Shown here one piece after another: positions 26,034-35,348 of a stretch of DNA of 64,000 bases. Position 1 is the first letter of the stretch. The number at the start of each line of letters is the position of its first letter. Below the pieces are notes generated by a model. It ran no database searches, had not been told where the DNA came from, and saw nothing but the letters and a program-made list of their open reading frames with translations. A program made the translations under genes and the position numbers. The DNA comes from Pseudomonas cedrina subsp. cedrina. GTDB taxonomy: Bacteria; Pseudomonadota; Gammaproteobacteria; Pseudomonadales; Pseudomonadaceae. The stretch is from positions 124,001 to 188,000 of the forward strand of contig NZ_MNPW01000012.1 of the NCBI RefSeq assembly GCF_001983175.1, given 5' to 3'.

Positions 26034-27243
26034 ACGTCTGTGTGCCGGGCAGGTCCAGCGGCGCCGTACGCACCATCACGCTGATGATGGTGAGTGCGGC
26101 GATCACCAAGCCGGGGGAAGTCGCCAGCAGCACGCCGGTGGTGCCGGCGCCTGCTGCCAGCAGTTGCCCGGCAGCCAGCGGCCCGGCCACCGAGCCCAGC
26201 CGGCCGATGGCCACGGCCGCACCGACGCCGGTGGCGCGCACGGCGGTGGGGTAGGAGGGTGGGGCACTGGCATACAGCACCAGTTGCGCAGCCATCACGA
26301 ACAAGCCGGCGGCAAAGCCCGCGATGGCCATGGGCACGATGCCCACCGACAGTCCGACACCGGCCAGCGCGGCCAGCAACCCGGCGTACACGAACAGCAC
26401 CACCTTGAGGGCATTGCAGCGGTCCAGCAGCACGCCGCCGAGCAGTGAACCCAGGGCGCCACCGATATTGAACAGCATCTGCACCATGCCCGCCTGGGGT
26501 TTGCTGAAGCCTTGTTCCAGCAACAGCGACGGCAACCAGTTGAGCAGCATGTACATCACGGTCAGGGTGAAGAAATAACTCAGCCATAACGCCAATGTGA
26601 TGCGGGCGCGACCCTCGCCGAACAGTGCCTGGCCGGTGGAAGGGCGGGCGCCGGGCGTGCTGTCGAGCTGTTGGCGAAAAGCGTTGGATTCAGGCAGCAG
26701 CAGGATCATCAACGGCACGGCCAGTAAGGGCGCGAGGCCGCCGATGATAAAGGTGGTTTGCCAGTGTTCACTGGAAAACATCGCCACCACGGCGGCCAAT
26801 GCACCGCCCAGCGGCACACCGCAGTACATGACGCTGATGGCCGTGCCGCGATTGCGCTCACTGACCGCTTCGGCGCACAGGGCGATCAGGTTGGGCAGCG
26901 CGGCGCCCAACCCCAGGCCGGTGAGGAAGCGCACCAACAGCAGGCTCGAATAGTTTTCGACAAACGCGGTGCTCAGGGAGAACAGCCCGAACAACAGCAC
27001 CGCCATCACCAGGATTTTCTTGCGGCCGATACGGTCGGCAATCCAGCCGCCAAAGAACGCGCCCGGCAGCAGCCCGATAATCCCGACACTGAACACCCAG
27101 CCAAGCATTTTCGGGTCGAGGGCAAAGCTGTGGCGCAACCCCGCAGCGGTGGTGCCGGCCGCCTGCAGGTCGAAGCCTTCGATCAGCGCAACGATAAAAC
27201 ACAAAGCGATCGTCAGCGTCGAACGACGCGATGGACTGTTCAT
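26011..27243 (-). CDS. Aromatic acid:H+ symporter, MFS (MhpT/PcaK-like)
   Basis: The 410-residue permease has the AAHS-family signature GFDLQAAGTTAAGL in helix 1 and GGWIADRIGRKK between helices 2 and 3. It resembles MhpT, the 3-(3-hydroxyphenyl)propionate carrier. ATG at 27243 follows GAGG; TTG at 27249 is the alternative. It is divergent from the OprD-type porin, and the pair probably takes up hydroxycinnamates such as ferulate. A sequence ATAACTATA, found also in the ech operator, lies 70 bp upstream, hinting at shared control by the MarR repressor. Confidence 0.82.
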   Translation of the reverse strand: MNSPSRRSTLTIALCFIVALIEGFDLQAAGTTAAGLRHSFALDPKMLGWVFSVGIIGLLPGAFFGGWIADRIGRKKILVMAVLLFGLFSLSTAFVENYSSLLLVRFLTGLGLGAALPNLIALCAEAVSERNRGTAISVMYCGVPLGGALAAVVAMFSSEHWQTTFIIGGLAPLLAVPLMILLLPESNAFRQQLDSTPGARPSTGQALFGEGRARITLALWLSYFFTLTVMYMLLNWLPSLLLEQGFSKPQAGMVQMLFNIGGALGSLLGGVLLDRCNALKVVLFVYAGLLAALAGVGLSVGIVPMAIAGFAAGLFVMAAQLVLYASAPPSYPTAVRATGVGAAVAIGRLGSVAGPLAAGQLLAAGAGTTGVLLATSPGLVIAALTIISVMVRTAPLDLPGTQTSRTGAAS

Positions 27244-27313
27244 GGGCAAACCTCATTGTTGTTTTTGTTGTGGTGGCAAGCCTGACCGGCTGCTGGCAAT
27301 TAAGATAACAAAT

Positions 27314-27322
27314 ATAACTATA
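27314..27322. promoter_or_regulatory. Half-site like the ech operator, upstream of the MFS gene
   Basis: ATAACTATA here is identical to the right half of the ech operator region (29513-29521). The left part (AAGATAAC) is degenerate. It could be a weaker site for the MarR-type regulator in the 27.2-27.5 kb divergent promoter region. The rest of that gap shows only AT-rich sequence with a GATAAT...ATTATC pair near 27414-27440. Confidence 0.35.
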
Positions 27323-27550
27323 AAAAGAAGGGTGCAGAATCTGCCTACACAATCATCGAGGGAGCCGTCTACCTCAGCCGTTTGGGACTCACGGCCGTAT
27401 ACAAAGGCAAAATAGATAATTTTATTAATGTTCGATTATCGGTCAGTGGCAGTTGACGACGGCCGCCTGCTGTTTCCATTCTCTGTTCGCGAAGCTGCTT
27501 GAGCCAAGCGCGTGCCACCTCAAAAACAACAACAAAAATGGACATTGAAC

Positions 27551-28867
27551 ATGCCAAAACTCCCCACGGACGCCGTCGCGGCGGCCTGCTGTGTGTCGAA
27601 CAGCATTCCATGCCTGATCAGCGCGCTGCTGATATTGAGTGTCCTGCCCGCCCCGTCGTGGGCGGCGGGGTTTATCGACGACAGCCATGGCACCCTGACG
27701 CTGCGCAATTACTACCTGGACCGTGACTACAAGGACGACGGCGCCAAGACCGCCGCCCGGGAATGGGCCCAGGCGTTCATCCTCAACCTGGAATCGGGGT
27801 ACACCCCTGGCACCGTGGGTTTTGGTCTGGATGTGCGCGGGCTGATGGGGGTCAAGCTCGACTCGTCGCCGGACCGCAGCGGCACCGAGCTATTGCCGGT
27901 GTCGGCCAGCGACAAGCGTGCCGCCGATGAATACTCGCGCCTGGCGCCGACGGCCAAGCTGCGGTTTGCCCAGACCACCGTGAAGGCCGGCGACGTGTCG
28001 ATCTTCCTGCCATTCGCCTTCGCCAGCCCGTCGCGCCTGCTGCCGCAGACTTTTCGCGGCACCACGTTGAGTTCCAAGGATATTGATGGCCTGACCCTCA
28101 ATACCGGCTATATCGACCGCATCAACAAGCGCGATTCCACCGACTACCAGGCCATGACCATCGCCTCGCCCAACCGGCGATTCAATGCCACGGCCACCAC
28201 CTCGCACCTGGCGTATGTGGGCGGCGATTATCAGGTCAACAAGGACTTAAGCCTGCGCGTGTACCACGCCGAGGTGGCGGACCTTTACCAGCAGGACACC
28301 CTGGCATTGCTGCACAACCTGGCGCTGGGCGATGGTGTGCTCACCAGCGACCTGCGCAGTTTCTTCAGCCGCGAGGACGGCAGCGCCAAGGCCGGCGAGG
28401 TGGATAACCGCAACCTCTCGGCGCTGTTCGGCTACCGCCTGGGCGGGCACCGGGTCAGCCTGGGCTATATGCATTCCAGCGGGGAAACGGCCACGCCCTA
28501 TATCTCCGGGACCGAGTTGATGGGCATGAGCGAACTGACCATGAGTTCGGACTTCCTCAACGCCAAGGAGCGCACCTGGCAGGCCATCTATGACTATGAT
28601 TTTGCGGCATCGGGTGTGCCGGGCCTGAAGACCCGGCTGCGCTATGTGCGCGGCGACAACATTGAGCTGGCGGCCTTCAATGCCGAGGATCGCAAGGAGC
28701 GCGAGTTCCAGATGGAGCTGGGCTACGTGATCCAGAGTGGCCCGCTGAAAAACGTCGGGCTGATGGCGCGCAAGTCGATCTACCGCAACGACTTCCCCGG
28801 CGGCGCGGCCTTTCGCGATGAAAACCAGACCCGCTTTCTGGTGCTGTACACCGTGGCGCTCTGGTAG
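27551..28867 (+). CDS. OprD-family outer-membrane porin
   Basis: The protein (438 residues from ATG 27551) has a hydrophobic leader ending PAPSWA, then GFIDDSHGTLTLRNYYLDRDY, the standard OprD start. It also has AREWAQAFILNLESGYT and ends FLVLYTVALW. OprD porins admit aromatic acids such as vanillate or benzoate, or basic amino acids. The place between the MhpT-like permease and ech genes favours hydroxycinnamate uptake. The ribosome site is weak for either start; a GTG at 27512 would give a longer leader. Confidence 0.82.
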   Translation: MPKLPTDAVAAACCVSNSIPCLISALLILSVLPAPSWAAGFIDDSHGTLTLRNYYLDRDYKDDGAKTAAREWAQAFILNLESGYTPGTVGFGLDVRGLMGVKLDSSPDRSGTELLPVSASDKRAADEYSRLAPTAKLRFAQTTVKAGDVSIFLPFAFASPSRLLPQTFRGTTLSSKDIDGLTLNTGYIDRINKRDSTDYQAMTIASPNRRFNATATTSHLAYVGGDYQVNKDLSLRVYHAEVADLYQQDTLALLHNLALGDGVLTSDLRSFFSREDGSAKAGEVDNRNLSALFGYRLGGHRVSLGYMHSSGETATPYISGTELMGMSELTMSSDFLNAKERTWQAIYDYDFAASGVPGLKTRLRYVRGDNIELAAFNAEDRKEREFQMELGYVIQSGPLKNVGLMARKSIYRNDFPGGAAFRDENQTRFLVLYTVALW

Positions 28868-28868
28868 A

Positions 28869-29360
28869 TCATCCGTCCTGATACACCTTCTTGAGCAAGC
28901 GCAGCAGCTCCGCACGTTCCTCGACGTCCAGGGCTGCGGTGGCGTCCAGGTCGCTTTGCGCGGCAATGGCCTTGAGTTCCTTGAGCAGGGCTTCGCCGGG
29001 TTTGCTCAAGAAAATCCCGTAGGAGCGCTTGTCCGGTTTGCACCGCACGCGCACAGCGAGTGCGCGGCTTTCCAGCTTGTTGAGCAAGGGCACCACCTGG
29101 GGTGGCTCGATGGCCAGGGCGCGGGCCAGGTCGGCCTGCATCAGCCCGGGGTTCTGCTCGATGATCGCCAGGGCCGAGAACTGTGCGGGGCGCAGGTCGT
29201 GGTCCGACAGCCGGCCGATCAGGTTCTGGAACAGCTTGAGCTGTGCGCGGCGCATGGCGTAGCCGATCAGATCGTCCAGGGCCGAATCCAGCGGCGGCCG
29301 ACCCTCGTCATTGTCGGGCAGGGCCTGGCTGGCGGCGGCGAGGGTGGAAGGTTTGGCCAT
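28869..29360 (-). CDS. MarR-family repressor of the ferulate operon (FerR/CouR-like)
   Basis: The 163-residue protein has the MarR winged helix (LRPAQFSALAIIEQNPGLMQADLARALAIEPPQVVPLLNKLESRALAVRVRCKPDKRSYGIFLSKPG). FerR, FerC and CouR regulators of hydroxycinnamate genes respond to feruloyl- or p-coumaroyl-CoA. It is divergent from ech across 212 bp. A perfect 7-7-7 palindrome overlapping the ech -35 box is its likely operator. It converges with the OprD gene with a single base between stop codons. Confidence 0.85.
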   Translation of the reverse strand: MAKPSTLAAASQALPDNDEGRPPLDSALDDLIGYAMRRAQLKLFQNLIGRLSDHDLRPAQFSALAIIEQNPGLMQADLARALAIEPPQVVPLLNKLESRALAVRVRCKPDKRSYGIFLSKPGEALLKELKAIAAQSDLDATAALDVEERAELLRLLKKVYQDG

Positions 29361-29499
29361 GGGCAGTGCAGTCCTTGGAAAGTTGAGGTTAAGAAGGCTA
29401 TCCAGTTTGCCGGGGTTGCCGCGTCATGGCTATGCCGGTTTTTTACGCAGTTTGAAAAACACAGCGGTTTACCCTGGAAAATATTGGTTATCTGAATTA

Positions 29500-29520
29500 A
29501 TAGTTAATTGACATAACTAT
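29500..29520. promoter_or_regulatory. MarR-type operator ATAGTTA-N7-TAACTAT
   Basis: A perfect 7-bp inverted repeat with a 7-bp spacer lies in the ech/MarR divergent gap. It covers the ech -35 box (29508-29513), so a bound repressor would block RNA polymerase. Confidence 0.75.
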
Positions 29521-29536
29521 ATTTGCGGTTTAATTT
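29508..29536 (+). promoter_or_regulatory. Sigma-70 promoter of the ech-vdh-fcs-aat operon
   Basis: TTGACA at 29508-29513, a 17-bp spacer, and TAATTT at 29531-29536 match a sigma-70 promoter. It lies 36 bp before the ech start and the -35 box is inside the palindromic operator. Confidence 0.7.
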
Positions 29537-29572
29537 CGAATCATCTTCACACCAGAACAAGAGCGTACCGCC

Positions 29573-30403
29573 ATGAGCAATTACGAAGGCCGTTGGACCA
29601 CCGTCAAAGTCGAGATCGAGGAAGGCATCGCCTGGGTCACTCTCAATCGTCCGGAAAAACGCAACGCCATGAGCCCGACCCTCAACCGGGAAATGATCGA
29701 TGTGCTGGAAACCCTCGAGCAGGACCCGGCCGCCGGCGTGCTGGTGCTGACCGGCGCCGGTGAAGCCTGGACCGCCGGCATGGACCTCAAGGAATACTTT
29801 CGCGAAGTGGACGCCGGCCCGGAAATCCTCCAGGAAAAAATCCGCCGCGAAGCCTCGCAATGGCAATGGAAACTGCTGCGCATGTACGCCAAGCCGACCA
29901 TCGCCATGGTCAATGGCTGGTGCTTCGGTGGCGGCTTCAGCCCGCTGGTGGCGTGCGACCTGGCGATCTGTGCCGATGAAGCGACGTTCGGCCTTTCCGA
30001 GATCAACTGGGGCATCCCGCCGGGCAACCTGGTGAGCAAGGCCATGGCCGACACCGTGGGCCATCGTCAGTCGCTGTACTACATCATGACCGGCAAGACC
30101 TTTGACGGGCGCAAAGCCGCCGAAATGGGGCTGGTCAACGAGAGCGTGCCCTTGGCCCAACTGCGCGAAGTGACCATCGAACTGGCGCGTAACCTGCTGG
30201 AGAAAAACCCGGTGGTGCTGCGCGCGGCCAAGCATGGCTTCAAGCGTTGCCGCGAACTGACCTGGGAGCAGAACGAGGATTACCTCTACGCCAAGCTCGA
30301 CCAGTCGCGCCTGCTCGACACCGAAGGCGGTCGCGAGCAGGGTATGAAGCAGTTCCTCGACGACAAGAGCATCAAGCCCGGCCTGCAGGCGTATAAACGC
30401 TGA
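29573..30403 (+). CDS. ech: Feruloyl-CoA hydratase-lyase (hydroxycinnamoyl-CoA hydratase-lyase)
   Basis: The 276-residue crotonase has the same length as the P. fluorescens AN103 enzyme and looks nearly identical to it along its length. The residues known there for catalysis are present: Glu143, Tyr75, Ser123 and Tyr239. It hydrates feruloyl-CoA and splits it into vanillin and acetyl-CoA; coumaroyl- and caffeoyl-CoA are also substrates. It is the first gene of the ech-vdh-fcs-aat operon. A short hairpin (30408-30425) separates it from vdh. Confidence 0.95.
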   Translation: MSNYEGRWTTVKVEIEEGIAWVTLNRPEKRNAMSPTLNREMIDVLETLEQDPAAGVLVLTGAGEAWTAGMDLKEYFREVDAGPEILQEKIRREASQWQWKLLRMYAKPTIAMVNGWCFGGGFSPLVACDLAICADEATFGLSEINWGIPPGNLVSKAMADTVGHRQSLYYIMTGKTFDGRKAAEMGLVNESVPLAQLREVTIELARNLLEKNPVVLRAAKHGFKRCRELTWEQNEDYLYAKLDQSRLLDTEGGREQGMKQFLDDKSIKPGLQAYKR

Positions 30404-30407
30404 AATA

Positions 30408-30425
30408 CGCGGCCTCTCGGCCGCG
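30408..30425. other. Intra-operon hairpin between ech and vdh
   Basis: CGCGGCC, a four-base loop and GGCCGCG form a GC-rich stem just after the ech stop. There is no T-run, so it is more likely an mRNA 3'-protection or processing element that raises ech expression relative to vdh than a full terminator. Confidence 0.45.
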
Positions 30426-30481
30426 CTGCTGTAAACGAAGCTGAACGTATTCCCGATAAAGACAATTAAAGAGGAATCACC

Positions 30482-31930
30482 ATGCTGGACGTGCCCCTGT
30501 TGATTGGCGGCCAGTCGTGCCCCGCCCGCGACGGTCGAACCTTTGAGCGTCGCAACCCGGTGACCGGTGAAGTGGTCTCGCGGGTGGCCGCCGCCACGTT
30601 GGAAGATGCCGATGCCGCCGTGGCCGCGGCCCAGGCCGCGTTTCCCGCCTGGGCCGCGCTGGCGCCCAACGAGCGCCGCAGCCGCTTGCTCGTGGCGGCC
30701 GAGCAATTGCAGGCGCGCAGCGCCGAGTTTATCGCCGCCGCCGGCGAGACCGGCGCCATGGCCAACTGGTATGGCTTTAACGTGCGCCTGGCGGCCAATA
30801 TCCTGCGCGAAGCGGCGTCGATGACCACTCAGATCACCGGCGACGTGATCCCCTCCGACGTGCCCGGCAGTTTCGCCATGGCCTTGCGTCAGCCGTGCGG
30901 CGTGGTGCTGGGCATCGCGCCGTGGAATGCCCCGGTCATCCTCGCCACCCGCGCCATCGCCATGCCGCTCGCGTGTGGCAACACGGTAGTGCTCAAGGCT
31001 TCGGAGTTGAGCCCGGCGGTGCACCGTCTGATCGGCCAGGTGTTGCAGGACGCCGGCCTGGGCGATGGCGTGGTCAATGTGATCAGCAATGCCCCGGCGG
31101 ATGCCGCCGCCATCGTCGAACGGCTGATCGCCAACCCGGCGGTGCGCCGGGTCAATTTCACCGGTTCGACCCATGTGGGGCGCATTGTCGGTGAACTCTC
31201 GGCGCGTCACCTCAAGCCGGCCTTGCTGGAGCTGGGCGGCAAGGCACCGCTGCTGGTACTCGACGACGCCGACCTGGATGCGGCCGTAGCGGCGGCAGCC
31301 TTTGGCGCCTACTTCAATCAGGGGCAGATCTGCATGTCCACCGAACGCCTGATTGTCGACGCCAAGGTCGCCGATGCGTTTGTCGCCAAGCTGGCGGCGA
31401 AGGTCGCGACCCTGCACGCGGGTGATCCCGGTGCGCCGGATTCGGTGCTGGGTTCCCTGGTGGATGCCAGCGCCGGTGTGCGCATCAGGGCTCTGATCGA
31501 CGATGCGCTGAGCAAAGGCGCACGGCTGGTGACGGGTGGGCAACTGGACGGCAGCATTCTGCAGCCGACCCTGATCGACGGCGTCACCGAACACATGCGC
31601 CTGTACCGCGAAGAGTCCTTCGGTCCGGTGGCGGTGTTGCTGCGCGGTGAGGGTGATGAGGCGCTGCTGCGCTTGGCCAATGACTCGGAATTCGGCCTGT
31701 CGGCGGCGATCTTCAGCCGCGACACCGGACGTGCCCTGGCCCTGGCGCAACGGGTGGAATCGGGCATTTGCCATATCAATGGCCCGACCGTGCATGACGA
31801 AGCGCAGATGCCTTTTGGCGGGGTCAAATCCAGCGGCTACGGCAGTTTTGGCGGCAAGGCTGCGATCGAGCATTTCACGCAATTGCGCTGGGTGACCTTG
31901 CAGAACGGGCCACGGCACTACCCGATCTGA
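30482..31930 (+). CDS. vdh: Vanillin dehydrogenase
   Basis: The 482-residue ALDH oxidises vanillin to vanillate with NAD. It begins MLDVPLLIGGQSCPARDGRTFERRNP in two typical halves and has the glutamate in LELGGKAP and the cysteine in NQGQICMSTE. Its C-terminus WVTLQNGPRHYPI is typical of Pseudomonas Vdh. A good ribosome site (AGAGGAA) precedes ATG. It lies between ech and fcs, the order known from P. fluorescens and P. putida (4-hydroxybenzaldehyde is an alternative substrate). Confidence 0.93.
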   Translation: MLDVPLLIGGQSCPARDGRTFERRNPVTGEVVSRVAAATLEDADAAVAAAQAAFPAWAALAPNERRSRLLVAAEQLQARSAEFIAAAGETGAMANWYGFNVRLAANILREAASMTTQITGDVIPSDVPGSFAMALRQPCGVVLGIAPWNAPVILATRAIAMPLACGNTVVLKASELSPAVHRLIGQVLQDAGLGDGVVNVISNAPADAAAIVERLIANPAVRRVNFTGSTHVGRIVGELSARHLKPALLELGGKAPLLVLDDADLDAAVAAAAFGAYFNQGQICMSTERLIVDAKVADAFVAKLAAKVATLHAGDPGAPDSVLGSLVDASAGVRIRALIDDALSKGARLVTGGQLDGSILQPTLIDGVTEHMRLYREESFGPVAVLLRGEGDEALLRLANDSEFGLSAAIFSRDTGRALALAQRVESGICHINGPTVHDEAQMPFGGVKSSGYGSFGGKAAIEHFTQLRWVTLQNGPRHYPI

Positions 31931-31992
31931 GCAGGCGCCGCGACATAACAATAACAAGGCGGCATTGATCCGCCTTTGTGGAGGACATCCCT

Positions 31993-33876
31993 GTGAGTTC
32001 CCAATTCAGACCGCAAGCCCGGCCCGAGCAGCCGCCGCCGCGATACCGCGCGGTGTCTATCGGCCACGCGCCGGTCGAAGTCACTGAAGAACAGGGCGTG
32101 CTGCATATGCGTTCCCTGGAGCCATTGGCCGCGCTGCCGCCGCGCTTGCTCGACCGGCTGGTGCATTGGGCCCGGGTACGGCCCGAGCAGACGTTTATCG
32201 CCGCACGCCAGGCTGACGGCGAGTGGCGCCATATCAGCTACCGGGCGATGCTCGATAGCGTGCGCGCGATTGCCCAGGGCTTGCTCGGTTACGGGCTGTC
32301 GGCGCACAAGCCGCTGGCGCTGTTGTCGGGCAACGATATTGAGCATCTGCAGGTAGCTCTCGGCGCAATGTACGCCGGCATCCCCTATTGCCCGGTGTCG
32401 CCGGCGTACTCGTTGTTGTCCCAGGATTTCGCCAAGCTGCGGCATGTGTGCGACCTGCTGCAACCGGGGCTGGTGTTCGTCAGCGATGCGGCGGTGTACC
32501 AGCGCGCCATCGACGCCGTGTTGCCGGCCGACACGCCTCTGATCAGCGTGCGCGGCCAAGTGGCCGGGCGCTCCCAGGTCAGCTTTGCGAGCCTGCTGCA
32601 AACACCGGCTGGCGCCGAGGCCGAAGCGGCGTTCAACGCCACCGGCCCCGACAGCATCGCCAAGTTTCTCTTCACCTCGGGCTCGACCAAGTTGCCCAAG
32701 GCGGTGATCACCACCCAGCGCATGCTCTGCGCCAACCAGCAAATGCTGTTGCAGACGTTTCCGGTGTTCGGCGAAGAGCCGCCGGTGCTGGTGGACTGGC
32801 TACCGTGGAACCATACCTTCGGCGGCAGCCACAACGTCGGCATCGTGCTCTACAACGGCGGCACCTTTTACCTCGACGATGGCAAGCCCACCGTCCAGGG
32901 CATTGCCGAAACCCTGCGCAATCTCAAGGAGATTTCGCCCACCGCCTACCTGACCGTGCCCAAGGGCTGGGAAGAATTGGTCAACGCCCTGGAACAGGAC
33001 GCCGAGCTGCGCGAGCGTTTTTTCGCGCGGATGAAGCTGTTTTTTTTCGCCGCCGCCGGCCTCTCGCAAAGTGTCTGGGATCGCCTCGACCGCGTGGCCG
33101 AGCTGCATTGCTGCGAGCGCATCCGCATGATGGCCGGGCTGGGCATGACCGAAGCCGCGCCGTCCTGCACCTTCACCACCGGGCCGTTGTCGATGGCCGG
33201 CTACATCGGCTTGCCCGCACCGGGCTGCGAGGTGCGCCTGGTGCCGCTGGACGGCAAGTTCGAAGGGCGTTTTCGCGGGCCGCACATCATGCCGGGCTAC
33301 TGGCGGGCGCCCGAGCAAACCGCCGAAGTGTTCGATGAGCAGGGTTTCTACTGTTCCGGTGATGCGATCAAGCTCGCCGATCCTCAGCAGCCGCAACTGG
33401 GGCTGATGTTCGACGGGCGCATTGCCGAGGACTTCAAGCTGTCTTCCGGGGTGTTTGTCAGCGTCGGCCCGATGCGTAATCGCGCGGTGCTCGAAGGCTC
33501 GCCGTATGTGCAGGATTTGGTGATTGCCGCGCCGGACCGCGAATGCCTGGGCGCGTTGGTCTTCCCCAGGCTCTACGAGTGCCGCCGGCTGGCGGGCTTG
33601 GGTGCCGAGTCCAGTGACGCCGAGGTACTCGCCAGCGCGCCGGTGCGCCAGTGGTTCGGCGATTGGTTGCAGCGGCTCAATCGCGAGGCCACCGGCAATG
33701 CCAGTCGCCTGGAATGGATCGCCGTGCTCGACGAACCGGCGTCCATCGACCGTGGCGAAATCACCGACAAAGGCTCGATCAACCAGCGTGCGGTGTTGCA
33801 ATGGCGCGCGGCCAAGGTCGAGGCGCTGTATCGCGGTGAAGACCCGACCATCCTGCGCGCCGGGCCCAAGCTGTGA
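31993..33876 (+). CDS. fcs: Feruloyl-CoA synthetase
   Basis: The protein (627 residues from GTG 31993) is an AMP-forming acyl-CoA ligase with the P-loop FTSGSTKLPKAV, GLGMTEAAPSC and the late FKLSSGVFVSVGP region. It activates ferulate, and usually p-coumarate and caffeate, to the CoA thioester. GTG at 31993 has GGAGG nine bases upstream; an in-frame GTG at 31978 has no such site. Its TGA overlaps the thiolase GTG by four bases, so translation is coupled. Confidence 0.92.
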   Translation: MSSQFRPQARPEQPPPRYRAVSIGHAPVEVTEEQGVLHMRSLEPLAALPPRLLDRLVHWARVRPEQTFIAARQADGEWRHISYRAMLDSVRAIAQGLLGYGLSAHKPLALLSGNDIEHLQVALGAMYAGIPYCPVSPAYSLLSQDFAKLRHVCDLLQPGLVFVSDAAVYQRAIDAVLPADTPLISVRGQVAGRSQVSFASLLQTPAGAEAEAAFNATGPDSIAKFLFTSGSTKLPKAVITTQRMLCANQQMLLQTFPVFGEEPPVLVDWLPWNHTFGGSHNVGIVLYNGGTFYLDDGKPTVQGIAETLRNLKEISPTAYLTVPKGWEELVNALEQDAELRERFFARMKLFFFAAAGLSQSVWDRLDRVAELHCCERIRMMAGLGMTEAAPSCTFTTGPLSMAGYIGLPAPGCEVRLVPLDGKFEGRFRGPHIMPGYWRAPEQTAEVFDEQGFYCSGDAIKLADPQQPQLGLMFDGRIAEDFKLSSGVFVSVGPMRNRAVLEGSPYVQDLVIAAPDRECLGALVFPRLYECRRLAGLGAESSDAEVLASAPVRQWFGDWLQRLNREATGNASRLEWIAVLDEPASIDRGEITDKGSINQRAVLQWRAAKVEALYRGEDPTILRAGPKL

Positions 33877-35126
33877 AAGGCGCCGGGCAGTACACGGCGT
33901 TTGCCGATGCGGCGATTTTCGACGCGGTGCGCACGCCCTGGGTCGATCTCGGCGGGGCGCTGTCCCAGGTGTCGCCCATCGACCTGGGGATCAAGGTCGG
34001 CCGTGAAGTACTGGCCAGGGCCGGTGTCGAAGCGCAGGCGGTGGACAGCGTACTGGCCGGCTCCATGGCCCAGGCCAGTTTCGATGCCTATTTGCTGCCA
34101 CGGCATATCGGCTTGTACAGCGGGGTGGCGCAATCGGTCCCGGCGCTGGGGGTGCAGCGCATCTGCGCCACCGGTTTCGAACTGTTGCGCCAGGCCGCGG
34201 AACAACTGCGCGACGAGGTGCAACTGGCGTTGTGCGTGGCCGCCGAGTCGATGTCACGCAACCCGATTGCCGCCTACACCCACCGGGGCGGGTTCCGTCT
34301 GGGGGGCGAGGTGCAATTCAAGGATTTTCTCTGGGAGGCGCTGTACGACCCGGCTCCCGGCGTGGACATGATCGCCACCGCCGATAACCTGGCGCGCCGT
34401 TATGGCCTGAGCCGCGAGGCGGTGGACCGGTATGCCTGCGACAGCCATCAGCGTGCCCTGCAGGCGCAACGCGAGGGCGCCTGGGTGGAGGAGATCGTGG
34501 CGGTGGACAGCCAAGTCTTCGCACTCGAAGGGTATCAACCAAGGGGGATTAACCTGGCGCACCGAGCCGCAGCCGTCAGCGCGGACAGCCATCCACGGCC
34601 CACCGATCTGCAAGCCCTGGCGCGTTTGCGTGCCATTCATGCCGACGGCGTGCAAACCGCCGGCAACAGTTGTGCCGTGGTCGACGGTGCGGCAGCCGCA
34701 CTGGTCGGGCGCATCGCTGACTGCTCGCGCCCGGCGCTGGCGCGGCTGGTGGCCAGCGCGGTGGTGGGGGTGGCCCCGGAGTACATGGGCATCGGCCCGG
34801 CACCGGCGATCCGCTTGCTGTTGCAGCGCAGCGGGCTGAACCTGAGCGACATCGGCCGCTTCGAGATCAACGAAGCCCAGGCCGCCCAAGTGCTGGCGGT
34901 GGCCGAGGAGCTGGCGCTGGACAGCACCCGTCTGAACGTCGAGGGCGGCGCCCTTGCCCTCGGGCATCCGTTGGCCGCCACCGGCCTGCGCCTGGTCATG
35001 AGCCTGGCCCGGCAACTGCGTCGGCACAATTTGCGTTATGGGATTGCGGCTGCGTGTGTGGGTGGAGGGCAGGGGATGGCGTTATTGATCGAGAATCCTG
35101 CCTGGAGTCGGCGACTATCTAACTGA
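33873..35126 (+). CDS. aat: Thiolase (acetyl-CoA acetyltransferase family, Aat)
   Basis: The 417-residue thiolase has the nucleophilic cysteine in QRICATGFEL (Cys98), the histidine in GHPLAATGLRL and the second cysteine in AACVGGGQGMAL. A GTG start overlaps the fcs stop. The same gene sits beside fcs in Pseudomonas sp. HR199, where it was tied to a beta-oxidation-type ferulate route; since ech does the main job, its contribution is unclear. It closes the operon, and repeats follow at once. Confidence 0.87.
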   Translation: MKGAGQYTAFADAAIFDAVRTPWVDLGGALSQVSPIDLGIKVGREVLARAGVEAQAVDSVLAGSMAQASFDAYLLPRHIGLYSGVAQSVPALGVQRICATGFELLRQAAEQLRDEVQLALCVAAESMSRNPIAAYTHRGGFRLGGEVQFKDFLWEALYDPAPGVDMIATADNLARRYGLSREAVDRYACDSHQRALQAQREGAWVEEIVAVDSQVFALEGYQPRGINLAHRAAAVSADSHPRPTDLQALARLRAIHADGVQTAGNSCAVVDGAAAALVGRIADCSRPALARLVASAVVGVAPEYMGIGPAPAIRLLLQRSGLNLSDIGRFEINEAQAAQVLAVAEELALDSTRLNVEGGALALGHPLAATGLRLVMSLARQLRRHNLRYGIAAACVGGGQGMALLIENPAWSRRLSN

Positions 35127-35150
35127 CACCGCGCGATCTAAATATGGGAG

Positions 35151-35348
35151 GGGGCTTGCCCTAATGCCGTTCAGTTAAGCAAACGCAATGCTCAAAGCAA
35201 CGAAGATCAAATGTGGGAGCTGGCTTGCCTGCGAAGACGTCGGCCCAGCAAACATTGATGTTGACTGGCCCACCGCTATCGCGGGCAAGCCCGCTCCCAC
35301 AGGGTATCTGCGCTTAACTGAACGGCATTAGGGCTTGCCCCCGATGGC
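35151..35348. repeat. 198 bp inverted-repeat arm, left (MITE inside a REP sequence)
   Basis: This arm is the reverse complement of 35770-35967, with one mismatch seen in 198 bp. It contains a 169 bp MITE-like element and the flanking REP-type GGGCTTGCCC sequence. The two arms enclose 421 bp without a convincing gene. Confidence 0.85.
35162..35330. mobile_element. MITE-like element, 169 bp, 19-bp terminal inverted repeats
   Basis: The ends are TAATGCCGTTCAGTTAAGC and its exact reverse complement. A 10-bp direct repeat, GGGCTTGCCC, flanks it on both sides, as expected for a target-site duplication. The interior holds a REPIN-like pair (GTGGGAGC...GGCTTGCC and GGCAAGCCCGCTCCCAC). It has no coding capacity. 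The TIR and 10-bp duplication suggest mobilisation in trans by an IS transposase, perhaps IS4-like; this is inference. Confidence 0.75.

Noticed and set aside
29504..31957. 817-codon open frame on the reverse strand
   Set aside because: It lies antisense to ech and vdh, whose motifs are unmistakable. The translation is His/Gln/Arg-rich without known domains, a by-product of high GC.
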